From Paraflavisolibacter caeni (GTDB lineage: Bacteria; Bacteroidota; Bacteroidia; Chitinophagales; Chitinophagaceae), in NCBI RefSeq assembly GCF_025628885.1, contig NZ_JAOTIF010000001.1, forward strand, positions 186,001 through 250,000: a DNA stretch of 64,000 nucleotides, read 5' to 3'. Shown here in pieces: positions 52,192 through 61,443 of the stretch. The position numbers and the translations under genes were made by a program. Below the pieces are notes generated by a model. It was given only the letters and a program-made list of their open reading frames with translations. It did no database searches and was not told where the DNA came from. Position 1 is the first letter of the stretch; every line of letters begins with the position of its first letter.

Positions 52192-53964
52192 CTAACAACC
52201 ATCTGTTATTTTCTTCACTGTGCCCCTCCGCTCACCGATCTGTTGTCTCCACATAGCATAGTACAGGCCCTTTTGCAGCAATAGGTTATCGTGGGTACCT
52301 GTTTCAACAATCTCACCATTTTCCAGGACATAGATTACATCAGCGTGCATAATGGTGGAAAGTCGGTGAGCGATCAGGATCGTGATTTGATTGCGGCTGG
52401 CTGAAATATTACGGATTGTAGCAGTAATATTTTCTTCTGTAAGTGAATCAAGTGCAGATGTTGCCTCATCAAAAATGAGTAGTCTGGGATTACGTATCAG
52501 CGCACGGGCAATAGAAAGACGTTGTTTTTCTCCTCCCGAAAGCTTGATGCCGCCTTCACCTATAATAGAATCCAGACCATCTGGCGAGCGGGCAAGTAAT
52601 TCATCACACGAAGCTTTGTGTAACGCAAGAAGCATTTCTGCATCAGTAGCATGTGGTTTTACAAATTGCAGGTTCTCCCTGAAAGATCCTGCAAAAAGTT
52701 GTGTGTCCTGTGTCACCAATCCAATTTGCCGGCGCAGTTCATTATAGTGTATTACTGAAGCATGCTCTTCATTATAGTAGATTTCTCCGCTAACTGGCCG
52801 GTATAGACCTGCCAGTAGCTTTACCAAGGTCGATTTACCGGAACCGGAAGGACCTACAAAAGCAATAGTTTCACCTGTTTCTGTAGAAAATGAAAGATTT
52901 TCTATGGCATTGGTTTGGGCTGTGCGGTGCCGGAAAGATACGTTTTCAAAACGGATGTTCTGCAAATGCCCCAATTCCTTGGCATCGTCTGGCCGTTTTT
53001 CAACAGGCTTGCTCATCAAATGATCAAAGTTGTTGATGGAAGCTTCAACTTCTCGGTAGTTGAGGATAATATGTCCTAAGTCTTGTAGAGGACTGAATAT
53101 CGAAGATGAAATGGCTTGCATGCTCACCAATTCTCCGGGTGTAAGTAGATCCTTGAAAATGAGCCAAAGAAGAGCAAACAGGATTCCCTGTTTTAAAAGC
53201 AAAATGGTTGCGCCTTGTACAAAGCCTAGGGAGCGAACCTTACGGATTTTGGTCATTTCCAGGTCAAATATCTTTTGATTCTGATCGCGTAAACGGCGCA
53301 ATTCTGAGAAAGTTAATCCAAGGCTTTTAACCAGTTCTATATTCCTGAGCGACTCTGTCATGGCGCCACTAAGCCGGTTAGTCTCTTTGTTGATGGCCCG
53401 TTGGGTTGCTTTCATCTTTTTAGATAACATGCCCGTAAGAGACCCTAATAAAAGAATACCGATAAGGAAAACAGGGATCAGGAGCCAATTTTTAGTGATG
53501 GCGTACCAAATGAGAAAACTCAGGCCAACAAGAGATGAAAACAGAATGTTAATGAAAGTGTTCATAAAACGCTCTGTGTCCGACTTGACCTTTTGTAACA
53601 CAGATACCAATTCGCCGCTTCGTTGTTCTTCATATTCCTGGTAAGAAAGCCGGAGTGCCTGCTTTAAGCCATCATTAAAAATGCGCATTCCGAACTTTTG
53701 AACTGCAAGCCTGGAAGTATAATCCTGGAAAGCCCTGGCTGCACGGGAACCGGTTGCGATCGCAATACTGATGCCCAACCATTTAAGTACTCCCATAACA
53801 AGTTCTTGATGACTCTTGTTTCCAGGATTCAACGCAAATGTGTCAATGATTTTACCGTATATAATTGGGTCTATTAATGAAAGTAGTTGTGCCACAGTCG
53901 CTAATACCAACGAAAAGAAGATTAGCCTTTTCTGAGGATGCAGGTATTTCCAAAGTATTTTCAT
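52192..53964 (-). CDS. ABC exporter, fused permease and ATPase
   Basis: A 590-aa type IV half-transporter. Residues 1 to about 310 hold six helices (LIFFSLVLATVAQLLSLIDP at the start). The ATPase half has Walker A FVGPSGSGKSTLVKLL, Q-loop region IGLVTQDTQLF, signature IKLSGGEKQRLSIARAL, Walker B LLIFDEATSALD and the H-loop AHRLSTIMHAD. It forms a dimer and probably exports a lipid, peptide or drug. No partner gene is next to it. Confidence 0.92.
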   Translation of the reverse strand: MKILWKYLHPQKRLIFFSLVLATVAQLLSLIDPIIYGKIIDTFALNPGNKSHQELVMGVLKWLGISIAIATGSRAARAFQDYTSRLAVQKFGMRIFNDGLKQALRLSYQEYEEQRSGELVSVLQKVKSDTERFMNTFINILFSSLVGLSFLIWYAITKNWLLIPVFLIGILLLGSLTGMLSKKMKATQRAINKETNRLSGAMTESLRNIELVKSLGLTFSELRRLRDQNQKIFDLEMTKIRKVRSLGFVQGATILLLKQGILFALLWLIFKDLLTPGELVSMQAISSSIFSPLQDLGHIILNYREVEASINNFDHLMSKPVEKRPDDAKELGHLQNIRFENVSFRHRTAQTNAIENLSFSTETGETIAFVGPSGSGKSTLVKLLAGLYRPVSGEIYYNEEHASVIHYNELRRQIGLVTQDTQLFAGSFRENLQFVKPHATDAEMLLALHKASCDELLARSPDGLDSIIGEGGIKLSGGEKQRLSIARALIRNPRLLIFDEATSALDSLTEENITATIRNISASRNQITILIAHRLSTIMHADVIYVLENGEIVETGTHDNLLLQKGLYYAMWRQQIGERRGTVKKITDGC

Positions 53965-54310
53965 CGAACGTGATTATAAGCAAGCATTATAATGTTGATG
54001 TTTCGTTCCCTTGTTGAACATGTTTTGCATATTGGACGGTATGAATCTAATTCCAAAAAGCGCGTGCAATGTAGAGGAAGCGGCTTTGAAAACTAATGAT
54101 ATAAAGCCATAAAAAGCTGATTATGATCAGTATATGATTAAATTAAGTCATAAGGATACGTCAGTCTTTTTGATCAATTTCAAACAAATCCTGGTGATCG
54201 ATTAAATGTTCTTATTTACCAGCAAAAAATAATATTTTGACGATTCTTTTTTCCTGATTAATATTGACGATCCAACTTTGCAAATCCGTAACAATCGAAT
54301 TCTAGTATCC
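53965..54310. other. intergenic region
   Basis: About 350 bp with no supported gene. Near the right end CAACTTTG (about 54273), one base from the TAnnTTTG box, could be the promoter of the small open frame at 54311. A 23-codon frame at 54134-54205 is not credible. Confidence 0.35.
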
Positions 54311-54406
54311 ATGAATCAGTTATTTAGCGCAACCTCAATCAAGATCGCTCTAAGAGTCGTAGGCATTATTGTATTACTGTTTATTCTGGTTAATGCATTC
54401 ATCTAA
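54311..54406 (+). CDS. small single-helix membrane protein, 31 aa
   Basis: ATG 54311 opens a 31-codon frame: a short polar start (MNQLFSATSIKIALR) and one strong helix (VVGIIVLLFILVNAF) ending in TAA. The shape, a positive residue before the helix and a possible promoter upstream, is that of a small inner-membrane protein. It is isolated between a divergent and a convergent gene. It could still be a chance frame. Confidence 0.4.
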   Translation: MNQLFSATSIKIALRVVGIIVLLFILVNAFI

Positions 54407-54546
54407 GGCTTGAGAATTTCCTTGAGTTTAAAAAGTAATTACCTTTTCACCTGATTGGTAAGTATGCCGGCACTGAAAGATCATTAACATGATCTTTTGA
54501 ACCCTTTCATGCCTGGCCTTCTCCTTGGCAAATTGCCCAACACCGC

Positions 54547-55629
54547 TCAAGGTTCATAGTCATACGGCAGTTGGTCCGCTAGATTTTTCCAACTCCAGTA
54601 ACCTTGCGCCGTCCAACTGCGCTGATCAAGAAAATAACCATTCTCCTTTATTAGAATAGCATCAGACAAGTCTACGTAAGAGATTTGCATTTTTACATTA
54701 AGTGGCAGGTGGCTTTGCTGCAGGTAAGCTGCTTCTGGTGCTTTCTTCGTGTAAGTGATACTTGCTTTTTGCGGAAACCAAAGTTCCGCATTACCAGTGG
54801 AGTCATTATAGTAGTAATATGATGTATCATAAGGATTTGCCAGGCGTTGGAATTGATGTGCATCTGTCCGCGACAGCATGTCCACAGTAAAGCCATCTTG
54901 TTTGAGCGTGCTGTCATAATAAGATCTCAAAAAGTGGAGACGGGAACCTAAGTAAGTCTGTTGCCTGTTCTTCGCCCATAAAGCTTGTTGTGCAGTATCT
55001 CCTTCCATAACAGTATACAGGCAATTGCCTCGATAAGAACAGATGGAGTTTTTATTGTAAAATACAAACGAGTCTAGTTCGTATCTAAGGTTATAGCCCA
55101 GTGCATTGTTTGCAATTAGAAGTGGCTCTGTTGCCAGAACTTTCAATCTATCAGAGCGTCTGTAATACAGGAACTTCAATGCTTCGGGATTTTTCAATGT
55201 GCAGCTATCTGCAAAAGGGGTAGCCCCTATAAAATTCTTGAGAAAAAACTGCCCATACTTTTCAAGGCCATCAGGCACCTCGTTACTGCTGGTGATCACT
55301 ACTTCACTCATGCTTTTATCTTCCTTCTTCAATTCAATATCTATTTGCTTGTCAGCATCTGCCTGTATGTTGATCGTTTGACTGGAGTAACCGGTAAAAG
55401 AAATGACAAGTTCATAGCCCCCTTTATTCAATATGATTCTGTAATCACCTTCTTTATTGGTAATAACACCTCTGGTAGTGTTTTGGGCAAATACGGATGC
55501 TCCTTCCAGTGGGGTCTTAGTTTCTGAATCCACTACTTTTCCACTAATAATGGCTTGCGTATGTCCTAAAAAAGAAATAAGGGTAACGAATAAGAATAAA
55601 CAGGTACGGTGTAAAATGATATTTTTCAT
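54547..55629 (-). CDS. carboxypeptidase-like regulatory domain protein, exported
   Basis: A 360-aa exported protein: signal peptide (LFLFVTLISFLGHTQA), then a CarboxypepD_reg-like beta-sandwich (about 26-105: IISGKVVDSETKTPLEGASV, FTGYSSQTINI) and a C-terminal region of unknown function (EKYGQFFLKNFIGATPFADS; SRLHFLRSYYDSTLKQDGFT). The latter resembles proteins I have seen only as uncharacterised Bacteroidota outer-envelope proteins. It lacks a TonB plug or barrel. Confidence 0.8.
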   Translation of the reverse strand: MKNIILHRTCLFLFVTLISFLGHTQAIISGKVVDSETKTPLEGASVFAQNTTRGVITNKEGDYRIILNKGGYELVISFTGYSSQTINIQADADKQIDIELKKEDKSMSEVVITSSNEVPDGLEKYGQFFLKNFIGATPFADSCTLKNPEALKFLYYRRSDRLKVLATEPLLIANNALGYNLRYELDSFVFYNKNSICSYRGNCLYTVMEGDTAQQALWAKNRQQTYLGSRLHFLRSYYDSTLKQDGFTVDMLSRTDAHQFQRLANPYDTSYYYYNDSTGNAELWFPQKASITYTKKAPEAAYLQQSHLPLNVKMQISYVDLSDAILIKENGYFLDQRSWTAQGYWSWKNLADQLPYDYEP

Positions 55630-55733
55630 AAGAATTTTGTTGTTTAAAGCTCAATATCTTCCAAATCACTCCAACAATAATTAATTATTTATCTGTCATC
55701 ATTCCTCTACATTTGTCACTGCATAGGTTTCTG

Positions 55734-56855
55734 TCATTTCCTTAACGTCACCAACCCCAATTTTAGTGCCTCCATATATTTTTTACAGGCATCACTGATA
55801 ACTGTTTCTAATGGTGTGTAAGAAAACTGTGGTAATGCCTTCAGCAAAGCACTGTTATTAAAACGGGTATGACTATGCGCAACTTTTGCTGTTTCTGCTG
55901 TTAATAACGGCTTTTGGCCGGTAAATAGGGATTTGAGCGCTTCCAGCCTCCAGGCAATTTCACCCATTTTATAGGTGGCCTGGCGATAAGGCTTTCTTTT
56001 ACCAAAACCTTCCGCAATCATATTAAAAAGATGCTGGAAGGAAATATTTTCAGTATTGACAATAAACCGTTTTTCTGTAATATCAGATAATAATAATTGT
56101 ACTGCCGCTTCTGCAACATCTTCTACGCCAACAAACCCGTTCACACCAGCGGTAAACCAGGAAAATTCTTTATAGGCATTTTTGAAAATAGCACAACTGG
56201 ATTGGTGCCAGTCGCCAAAGCCTAAAATTGTGCTGGGATTGATAATAACACCTCCAAGTCCTTCAGAAATTCCTCGCCAAATCTCCAGTTCCGCTTTATG
56301 CTTTGAGATAGCGTAGTGAGTGTTGCTTTTATTTTCTTCCCATTTCTTGTCTTCCGACACCAGCTCAGACTTGGGAGTACGGCCCAGGGCAGCCACTGAA
56401 CTTACATGCACCAGTCGCTTAATGTTGTTTTCCAGCGCAATGTTCACAACGTTGGCAGTTCCTTCAATATTCACCTGGTACATTTCATGGCGGTTTGCTT
56501 TTCCAAAAGAAACAACCGCGGCCGAATGAATAACTGAATCAATGCCTTGCATGGCATCATCCAGCGCTACTACATCCAGTACATCCCCTTCTACCCACTC
56601 CACTTTTTCCATAATGGACCTGGGGATGTAAAAAGGATGCTTGCTGGTGCGCTTGATAGCACGAACCGAAAAGCCTTTTTCAACCAAATTCTTCAAAACA
56701 TAAGCTCCTAAAAAACCAGTACCTCCTGTTACTAATATCTTCCTCACACGCTCAACTCCGTCTGTAGTAGGTGAGTTCTGACCCTCAGGTCCGTTTTGAT
56801 CGTTGTTTTCCGTTATTTGCGAAGATGTATTATTCAATTTAGTATGCTTGTTCAA
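55734..56855 (-). CDS. NAD-dependent epimerase/dehydratase family protein (extended SDR)
   Basis: A 373-aa protein with a 38-residue Asn/Gln-rich N-terminal extension, then the Rossmann motif LVTGGTGFLGAYVLKNL. The catalytic Ser region is LVHVSSVAALG and the YxxxK pair is in HYAISKHKAELE. It resembles dihydroflavonol-reductase-like SDRs that act on an oxo or hydroxyl group of an unknown substrate. A later start at the V before RKILVTGG is possible. It stands alone. Confidence 0.88.
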   Translation of the reverse strand: MNKHTKLNNTSSQITENNDQNGPEGQNSPTTDGVERVRKILVTGGTGFLGAYVLKNLVEKGFSVRAIKRTSKHPFYIPRSIMEKVEWVEGDVLDVVALDDAMQGIDSVIHSAAVVSFGKANRHEMYQVNIEGTANVVNIALENNIKRLVHVSSVAALGRTPKSELVSEDKKWEENKSNTHYAISKHKAELEIWRGISEGLGGVIINPSTILGFGDWHQSSCAIFKNAYKEFSWFTAGVNGFVGVEDVAEAAVQLLLSDITEKRFIVNTENISFQHLFNMIAEGFGKRKPYRQATYKMGEIAWRLEALKSLFTGQKPLLTAETAKVAHSHTRFNNSALLKALPQFSYTPLETVISDACKKYMEALKLGLVTLRK

Positions 56856-56984
56856 AAATAGGCTGAGCCCGTTTAATTTATAAAGCGCAAAACTACGGGT
56901 ACATCTCTTTTCTACAAGTTTGAAATTTTATCTAATTGCCAATTGGATATTTTACAAATTTTAAGAACGCTACAATTATGCCTT

Positions 56985-57022
56985 TGTGCGCAGATGCTCT
57001 CCGCCTCTGGCGGACTAGGGGG
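56985..57022. repeat. 38-bp GC-rich dispersed repeat, copy 1
   Basis: Shares 33 of 38 positions with 62600-62637 and contains CCGCCTCTGGCGG, a perfect 6-bp inverted repeat around one base. On the minus strand it carries the last codons and the TAG stop of the 3-hydroxyacyl-CoA dehydrogenase gene. Confidence 0.75.
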
Positions 57023-57869
57023 CATCATAATTATAAAATCCCTTCTTTGTTTTTCTGCCTAAAGCTCCGGTTTCAACTTTTTCTTTTTGTAAGTATGAGG
57101 GCTTGAGACGATCTGGTTGATTTAATTGGTCATAAACCGAACAGCTAACGGCATAGTTAATATCATTGCCAATTAGATCCATCAGATGAAAGGGACCCAT
57201 TTTGAAGCCTCTGGCTTCAATCAGTCGATCAATAGTAGGGTAGTCGGCAATCCCTTCTTCTACCAGTCTAAGGGCTTCAATGTAGAAAGGGCGTGCTATT
57301 CTGTTGACAATGAATCCTGGAGCATCTTTACACACTACAGGTATTTTGTTCATGCGTTGTATAATGTTTACTAATGACTGTACTATCTCATCGCCGGTCT
57401 GTTCTCCTTTTACAATTTCTACCAGCTTCATAATTGGAGCTGGATTGAAAAAATGAAGACCAGCTACTCTTTCAGGATAGATTACTTGTCTAGCCAGTTG
57501 TGTAATAGATAGAGAAGAAGTATTGCTTGCCAGAACAGTTTCTGGTTTATTGATTTTGGCTAATTGTTGCAATAAGGCAGCCTTAGCTTCCATATTCTCT
57601 ACAATGGCCTCAATGATCAAATCTGCAACGCAGTGATTGAGCTCTGAAGTGAATGTTAGATTGTTGAAAATATTTGCTCTTGCAGCTTCATCGATCTTCC
57701 CTTTTTCTACAAGTGCGGCAAGATCCTTTTGCAGTTTGTTGGCTGCATTTTGCAATACATGCCCATTTACCTCGTACAAAATGGTTTTAAAACCAGCCGA
57801 TGCTGCTACTTGGGCTATGCCACTGCCCATAGTTCCTGCTCCGCAGATACAAATGGTTGAAAGGTGCAT
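57015..57869 (-). CDS. 3-hydroxyacyl-CoA dehydrogenase (3-hydroxybutyryl-CoA type)
   Basis: NAD-dependent oxidation of (S)-3-hydroxyacyl-CoA, in fatty-acid or butanoate metabolism. ATG 57869 (MHLSTICICGAGTMGSGIAQ) gives 284 aa, the usual single-domain length; the frame to 57902 adds unlikely residues. Features are the NAD fold, LASNTSSLSITQLA, the catalytic His in GLHFFNPAPIMKLVEIV, and DAPGFIVNRIARPFYIEALR. The last codons (DAP, stop) come from a dispersed repeat. Confidence 0.93.
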   Translation of the reverse strand: MHLSTICICGAGTMGSGIAQVAASAGFKTILYEVNGHVLQNAANKLQKDLAALVEKGKIDEAARANIFNNLTFTSELNHCVADLIIEAIVENMEAKAALLQQLAKINKPETVLASNTSSLSITQLARQVIYPERVAGLHFFNPAPIMKLVEIVKGEQTGDEIVQSLVNIIQRMNKIPVVCKDAPGFIVNRIARPFYIEALRLVEEGIADYPTIDRLIEARGFKMGPFHLMDLIGNDINYAVSCSVYDQLNQPDRLKPSYLQKEKVETGALGRKTKKGFYNYDAP

Positions 57870-58045
57870 TTCAAAAAGGATTTCAATTATAAAAGTTAGC
57901 AACTTTTACTCAGAACAAATAAGCACTCAATCAATTCCGCTACCTACAATTAGTGTAAAGGAATGCCCCGCCCATATTCTGGCACGAATGTTTATCATAT
58001 ATTGGCTTATTTGTATTTCGTAACTTTAAGAATCAACACTTTCTT

Positions 58046-58243
58046 ATGAAACAAAAATTGCCAATACCCATGATTGTCGGCATGTTGTCTGCATGGGCAG
58101 CCGGTTTGATACTTTTGTTCGTAATGAAGAAGAAAGCAAAAAAAGAAGAAAGGCCTTCGAAAAATGCTCCTCAGCTTGATATAGAAAACCCCGGCAGTCA
58201 GGCAGAATTTTTGACGGCAGCTACAGAATCTGAGGTTGGATAA
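58046..58243 (+). CDS. small membrane protein, 65 aa
   Basis: One N-terminal helix (IPMIVGMLSAWAAGLILLFV), a basic stop-transfer (MKKKAKKEER) and a polar tail. No family recognised. It lies alone between the dehydrogenase and pheS genes; TAACTTTA, one base off the -7 consensus, occurs shortly upstream. Confidence 0.5.
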   Translation: MKQKLPIPMIVGMLSAWAAGLILLFVMKKKAKKEERPSKNAPQLDIENPGSQAEFLTAATESEVG

Positions 58244-58417
58244 TCCTGAACCAGGAATTGAAAGAAGGAAAAAGGAGTAAAGAATATAAAGTAGTCTCCA
58301 TAGACAGGGTTAAAATCTGTCTACAAGCCATGTTTTCCCCCTCAATCAAACTATCTCAAGTCTGGCAATAGGCAATAAATTAACTCATTAATCTTTTTAA
58401 TGCTGCAAATCCGCGGT

Positions 58418-59440
58418 TCAGACAAACTGCCTCAAAAACCGCACATCATTCTCACTAAAGAGGCGTAAATCGTTGATTTGATAGAGTAGCATTGCAATGC
58501 GCTCTATGCCCATACCAAACGCATATCCGGTATATTTATTGGAATCAATACCGCAATTCTCCAATACTTTTGGATGCACCATGCCGCAGCCCAGGATTTC
58601 CACCCAGCCGGTATGTTTACACACGCGGCAACCATCTCCACCGCAGATCAAACAACTGATATCCATTTCTGCACTAGGCTCAGTGAAAGGAAAATAGGAG
58701 GGACGGAAACGCACTTTCACATCTTTTCCAAACAACTCCTGTACAAAGAAGTATAAAGTCTGCTTTAAGTCGGCAAAACTTACGTGTTCATCGATGTATA
58801 AGCCTTCAACTTGGTGGAAGAAGCAGTGAGCACGGGCTGATATAGTTTCGTTTCGGTAAACCCTTCCCGGGCAAATGATGCGGATAGGAAGTTTCCCTTT
58901 TTCCATTTCACGGGTTTGCACATTACTGGTGTGTGTGCGCAGCAGCCAGTCTGGATTCTGATGAATGTAAAAAGTATCCTGCATGTCGCGGGCCGGGTGA
59001 TGCTCTGGTAAGTTCAGCGAAGTGAAATTATGCCAGTCATCCTCGATCTCCGGACCATCAGCTACAGCAAAGCCCAGTCGGTTAAAAATATCAAGTATCC
59101 TTTTGCGCACCAGGTTGATAGGATGACGGGATCCTGTCTGCATAGCGTCGCCAGGAAGAGAAAGATCAATTTCTTCTACAGCCTGCTGGCCATTGCCTGC
59201 AGACTGTTCTTTGGCAGTTTCGTATTTTGTTTCAGCAAATTGCTTGAAATCGTTCAGTACCTGACCAAATTCCTTCTTTCTTTCATTGGGTACATTCTTC
59301 ATTTCACCAAAGAGACTTTTTACAATACCCTTTGTACCCAGGAATTTAATGCGGTATTCTTCGAGTTGTTGGGGAGTAACAATTTCTAAACCTTCGATTT
59401 CTTTACGATAGGCTTCTATTTGCTGTACAATTTGATCCAT
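58418..59440 (-). CDS. pheS: phenylalanyl-tRNA synthetase alpha subunit
   Basis: Catalytic subunit of the alpha2beta2 enzyme that charges tRNA-Phe. ATG 59440 (MDQIVQQIEAYRKEIEGLEI) gives 340 aa; a frame to 59500 would overlap cdsA. Seen are the coiled-coil N-arm, LNLPEHHPARDMQDTFYIH, class II motif 2 (RVYRNETISARAHCFFHQVE), the substrate loop RFRPSYFPFTEPSAEMDI and motif 3 (GYAFGMGIERIAMLLYQIND). pheT is not adjacent. Third gene of a leftward group with a CPBP protease gene and cdsA. Confidence 0.96.
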   Translation of the reverse strand: MDQIVQQIEAYRKEIEGLEIVTPQQLEEYRIKFLGTKGIVKSLFGEMKNVPNERKKEFGQVLNDFKQFAETKYETAKEQSAGNGQQAVEEIDLSLPGDAMQTGSRHPINLVRKRILDIFNRLGFAVADGPEIEDDWHNFTSLNLPEHHPARDMQDTFYIHQNPDWLLRTHTSNVQTREMEKGKLPIRIICPGRVYRNETISARAHCFFHQVEGLYIDEHVSFADLKQTLYFFVQELFGKDVKVRFRPSYFPFTEPSAEMDISCLICGGDGCRVCKHTGWVEILGCGMVHPKVLENCGIDSNKYTGYAFGMGIERIAMLLYQINDLRLFSENDVRFLRQFV

Positions 59441-59463
59441 GCTGCAAATATAAGCTGCCTGCT

Positions 59464-60333
59464 TCAGAACCCGCTCAAACCCAGCTGCACATATACCCAA
59501 ACCACTGTCGCGGCAAATAGTAGCGAATCAAAACGGTCTAAAAAACCACCATGCCCGGGCATGATCTGGCCACTGTCTTTGACGCCTGCCATGCGTTTCA
59601 GCTTACTTTCAAACAAGTCTCCATAGGTGCCTGAAATCGCTGCCAGGGTAGCTATAATAGCGGTATGTACGGGTGATAACTTCCCTGTAAAATAAGCAAT
59701 CAAACTCATCGCAATAATGGCCAGGATCATTCCACCGATCGTGCCTTCCCATGTTTTTTTGGGAGAAATAGGAGAGAAGGGGGTCTTGCCAATGAAGGAA
59801 CCTACAACATATGCCATCGTATCATTCACCCACAAAGAGAAAATGATCAATAAAGGAATGATCAGGTTCAATTGATAATTATCCTCGATCCAATAGTTGC
59901 GCAGATCGATCAATAGGGCTATACTCAATGAAATATAGAGCAGTCCAAAAAATGAATATCCAAGATTCTTCAAAAAGAATTTTCTTGATTGTAGCAATAT
60001 CAGCAGGGGTAGCAGGATCATTAACACCAATCCCGTCCAGAATCCAACCTCGTTAAGTCGGACGCCTGCTATCCTGATCTCTGCGTTCGTAAAATAGAGC
60101 ATCATGCACCACCCGGCCAGCATTACGCCATATTTTTGAGCCGGTGGAATGGCTGGATAGTCAGGATTGATCTTGGCAATAAGCTTTTGATATTCAAACC
60201 AGCAACCAAAGTGAACTACAGAGAATAAAATGAAGAATGACCAGCGGTTCCATAACAGGCCAGCCATCATGACAACAACAAAAACGATTGCTGTTAGGGT
60301 ACGGGTTTTAAACGTTTGCCAGTTGAATGCCAT
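59464..60333 (-). CDS. cdsA: phosphatidate cytidylyltransferase
   Basis: Makes CDP-diacylglycerol for phospholipid synthesis in the inner membrane. The 289-aa protein has about eight helices and the full CDP-diglyceride synthetase signature near the C-terminus (SKLKRMAGVKDSGQIMPGHG, then GFLDRFDSLLFAA). FSPISPKKTWEGTIGG is also typical. It starts 5 bp after the CPBP gene. Confidence 0.95.
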   Translation of the reverse strand: MAFNWQTFKTRTLTAIVFVVVMMAGLLWNRWSFFILFSVVHFGCWFEYQKLIAKINPDYPAIPPAQKYGVMLAGWCMMLYFTNAEIRIAGVRLNEVGFWTGLVLMILLPLLILLQSRKFFLKNLGYSFFGLLYISLSIALLIDLRNYWIEDNYQLNLIIPLLIIFSLWVNDTMAYVVGSFIGKTPFSPISPKKTWEGTIGGMILAIIAMSLIAYFTGKLSPVHTAIIATLAAISGTYGDLFESKLKRMAGVKDSGQIMPGHGGFLDRFDSLLFAATVVWVYVQLGLSGF

Positions 60334-60338
60334 TTTAT

Positions 60339-61301
60339 TTAATCAAAAGTGAAGTCATGGGGTTTAGTTGTGTCATGTTTATACACATCTACATACGAAC
60401 TGCGGGAACGCTTGATCATTTGCCATACAATGACGCCAACAATACCCGCACTGATCAAAGCAACAGAGGCAAGGTTCGACTGGTCAAACATAGTGGCTTC
60501 AGCATCTGCCGCTAGTTCCGGTTTCAGGTAAGCAAGTATCACCAGTAAGGCATCATAAGCAAAATGAGCCGCAATGGCAGTCAGGAGACTACCACTAAAC
60601 CAATAAATCATACCTAACAGAACTCCTAAAGCCATTCTGGGAAGGAAACCAAAAAATTGAAAATGAAAGGCCGAGAATATCATGGCCGTCACTAAAATGC
60701 CCACCCAGGGATTTTTAAATGCCTTAATAAATAGTCGCTGCAAAACGCCACGGAAGAAAAGCTCTTCTCCAATCGCTGCGAAAGCAGCAATAAAAATAAG
60801 GTTGAGGATCAATTGCCAGGGCGTATGCTTGCTGAGCATAAACTGGATCAGTTTCAAGGCTTCTTCCTCTTTACTTTGGATCCACCTTTGTGTTTCCGGA
60901 CCAAAAACAAACGTTCGGTTCAGCATCCCTAAATATTCAACCAATGGTATTGATATGACCATTGCGCCAATACCTAACAACCAAAAAATATGATTTGATG
61001 GTTTTTTCAGGCCAATATATCGATCAGGCTTGGGATCAGAAAAATAGGCAAACAAGAGGCTGGGAATCAAAAATAATCCAAGAAACTGCGCTAATTGCAA
61101 TGTCCTGAGCACTGCAACTTTATTGCTCAGATTGGAATTATCCCAGTTTTTCATGTTGCTTAACTCTAAGAAGCTGATACCTGTAATTTTGGTAACAATG
61201 ATCCCTGCGGTTAGGCTTAAAATTGTCCAGGTACCGAATGCCATTCCTAGAAATAGCAACAGTTGAATCCATACTGGTCTTGTTTTAAGATAAGATTGCA
61301 T
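60339..61301 (-). CDS. CPBP family intramembrane metalloprotease
   Basis: A 320-aa membrane protein with about eight helices and the CPBP/Abi signature: IGEELFFRGVLQRLF (the EExxxR site), then FSAFHFQFFGFLPR and LTAIAAHFAYDALLV carrying the His ligands. Such proteins are CAAX-prenyl-protease-like; in bacteria they take part in protein maturation or self-immunity. It is the first gene upstream of cdsA and pheS. Confidence 0.9.
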   Translation of the reverse strand: MQSYLKTRPVWIQLLLFLGMAFGTWTILSLTAGIIVTKITGISFLELSNMKNWDNSNLSNKVAVLRTLQLAQFLGLFLIPSLLFAYFSDPKPDRYIGLKKPSNHIFWLLGIGAMVISIPLVEYLGMLNRTFVFGPETQRWIQSKEEEALKLIQFMLSKHTPWQLILNLIFIAAFAAIGEELFFRGVLQRLFIKAFKNPWVGILVTAMIFSAFHFQFFGFLPRMALGVLLGMIYWFSGSLLTAIAAHFAYDALLVILAYLKPELAADAEATMFDQSNLASVALISAGIVGVIVWQMIKRSRSSYVDVYKHDTTKPHDFTFD

Positions 61302-61443
61302 ATCTCCTCCCTTTCTGTAATGTATTTTTGCGGTTCTATTTAGAAAAACGGCTGCAAGATAAGCTCCTAACCTTGTTTTAAACTAAGAAACTAATGAACC
61401 GGCAAACTCGTAGCGCGTGAATTTGTTAAATTGTAAACTCTGA

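Noticed and set aside
54134-54205. 23-codon frame in the gap before the small membrane protein
   Set aside because: Too short, with no upstream signal and no membrane segment or motif.
58301-58323. TAGACAG / CTGTCTA inverted repeat as terminator
   Set aside because: Stem of only 7 bp with no T-run on either side; lies between a small gene and convergent pheS but evidence is too weak.
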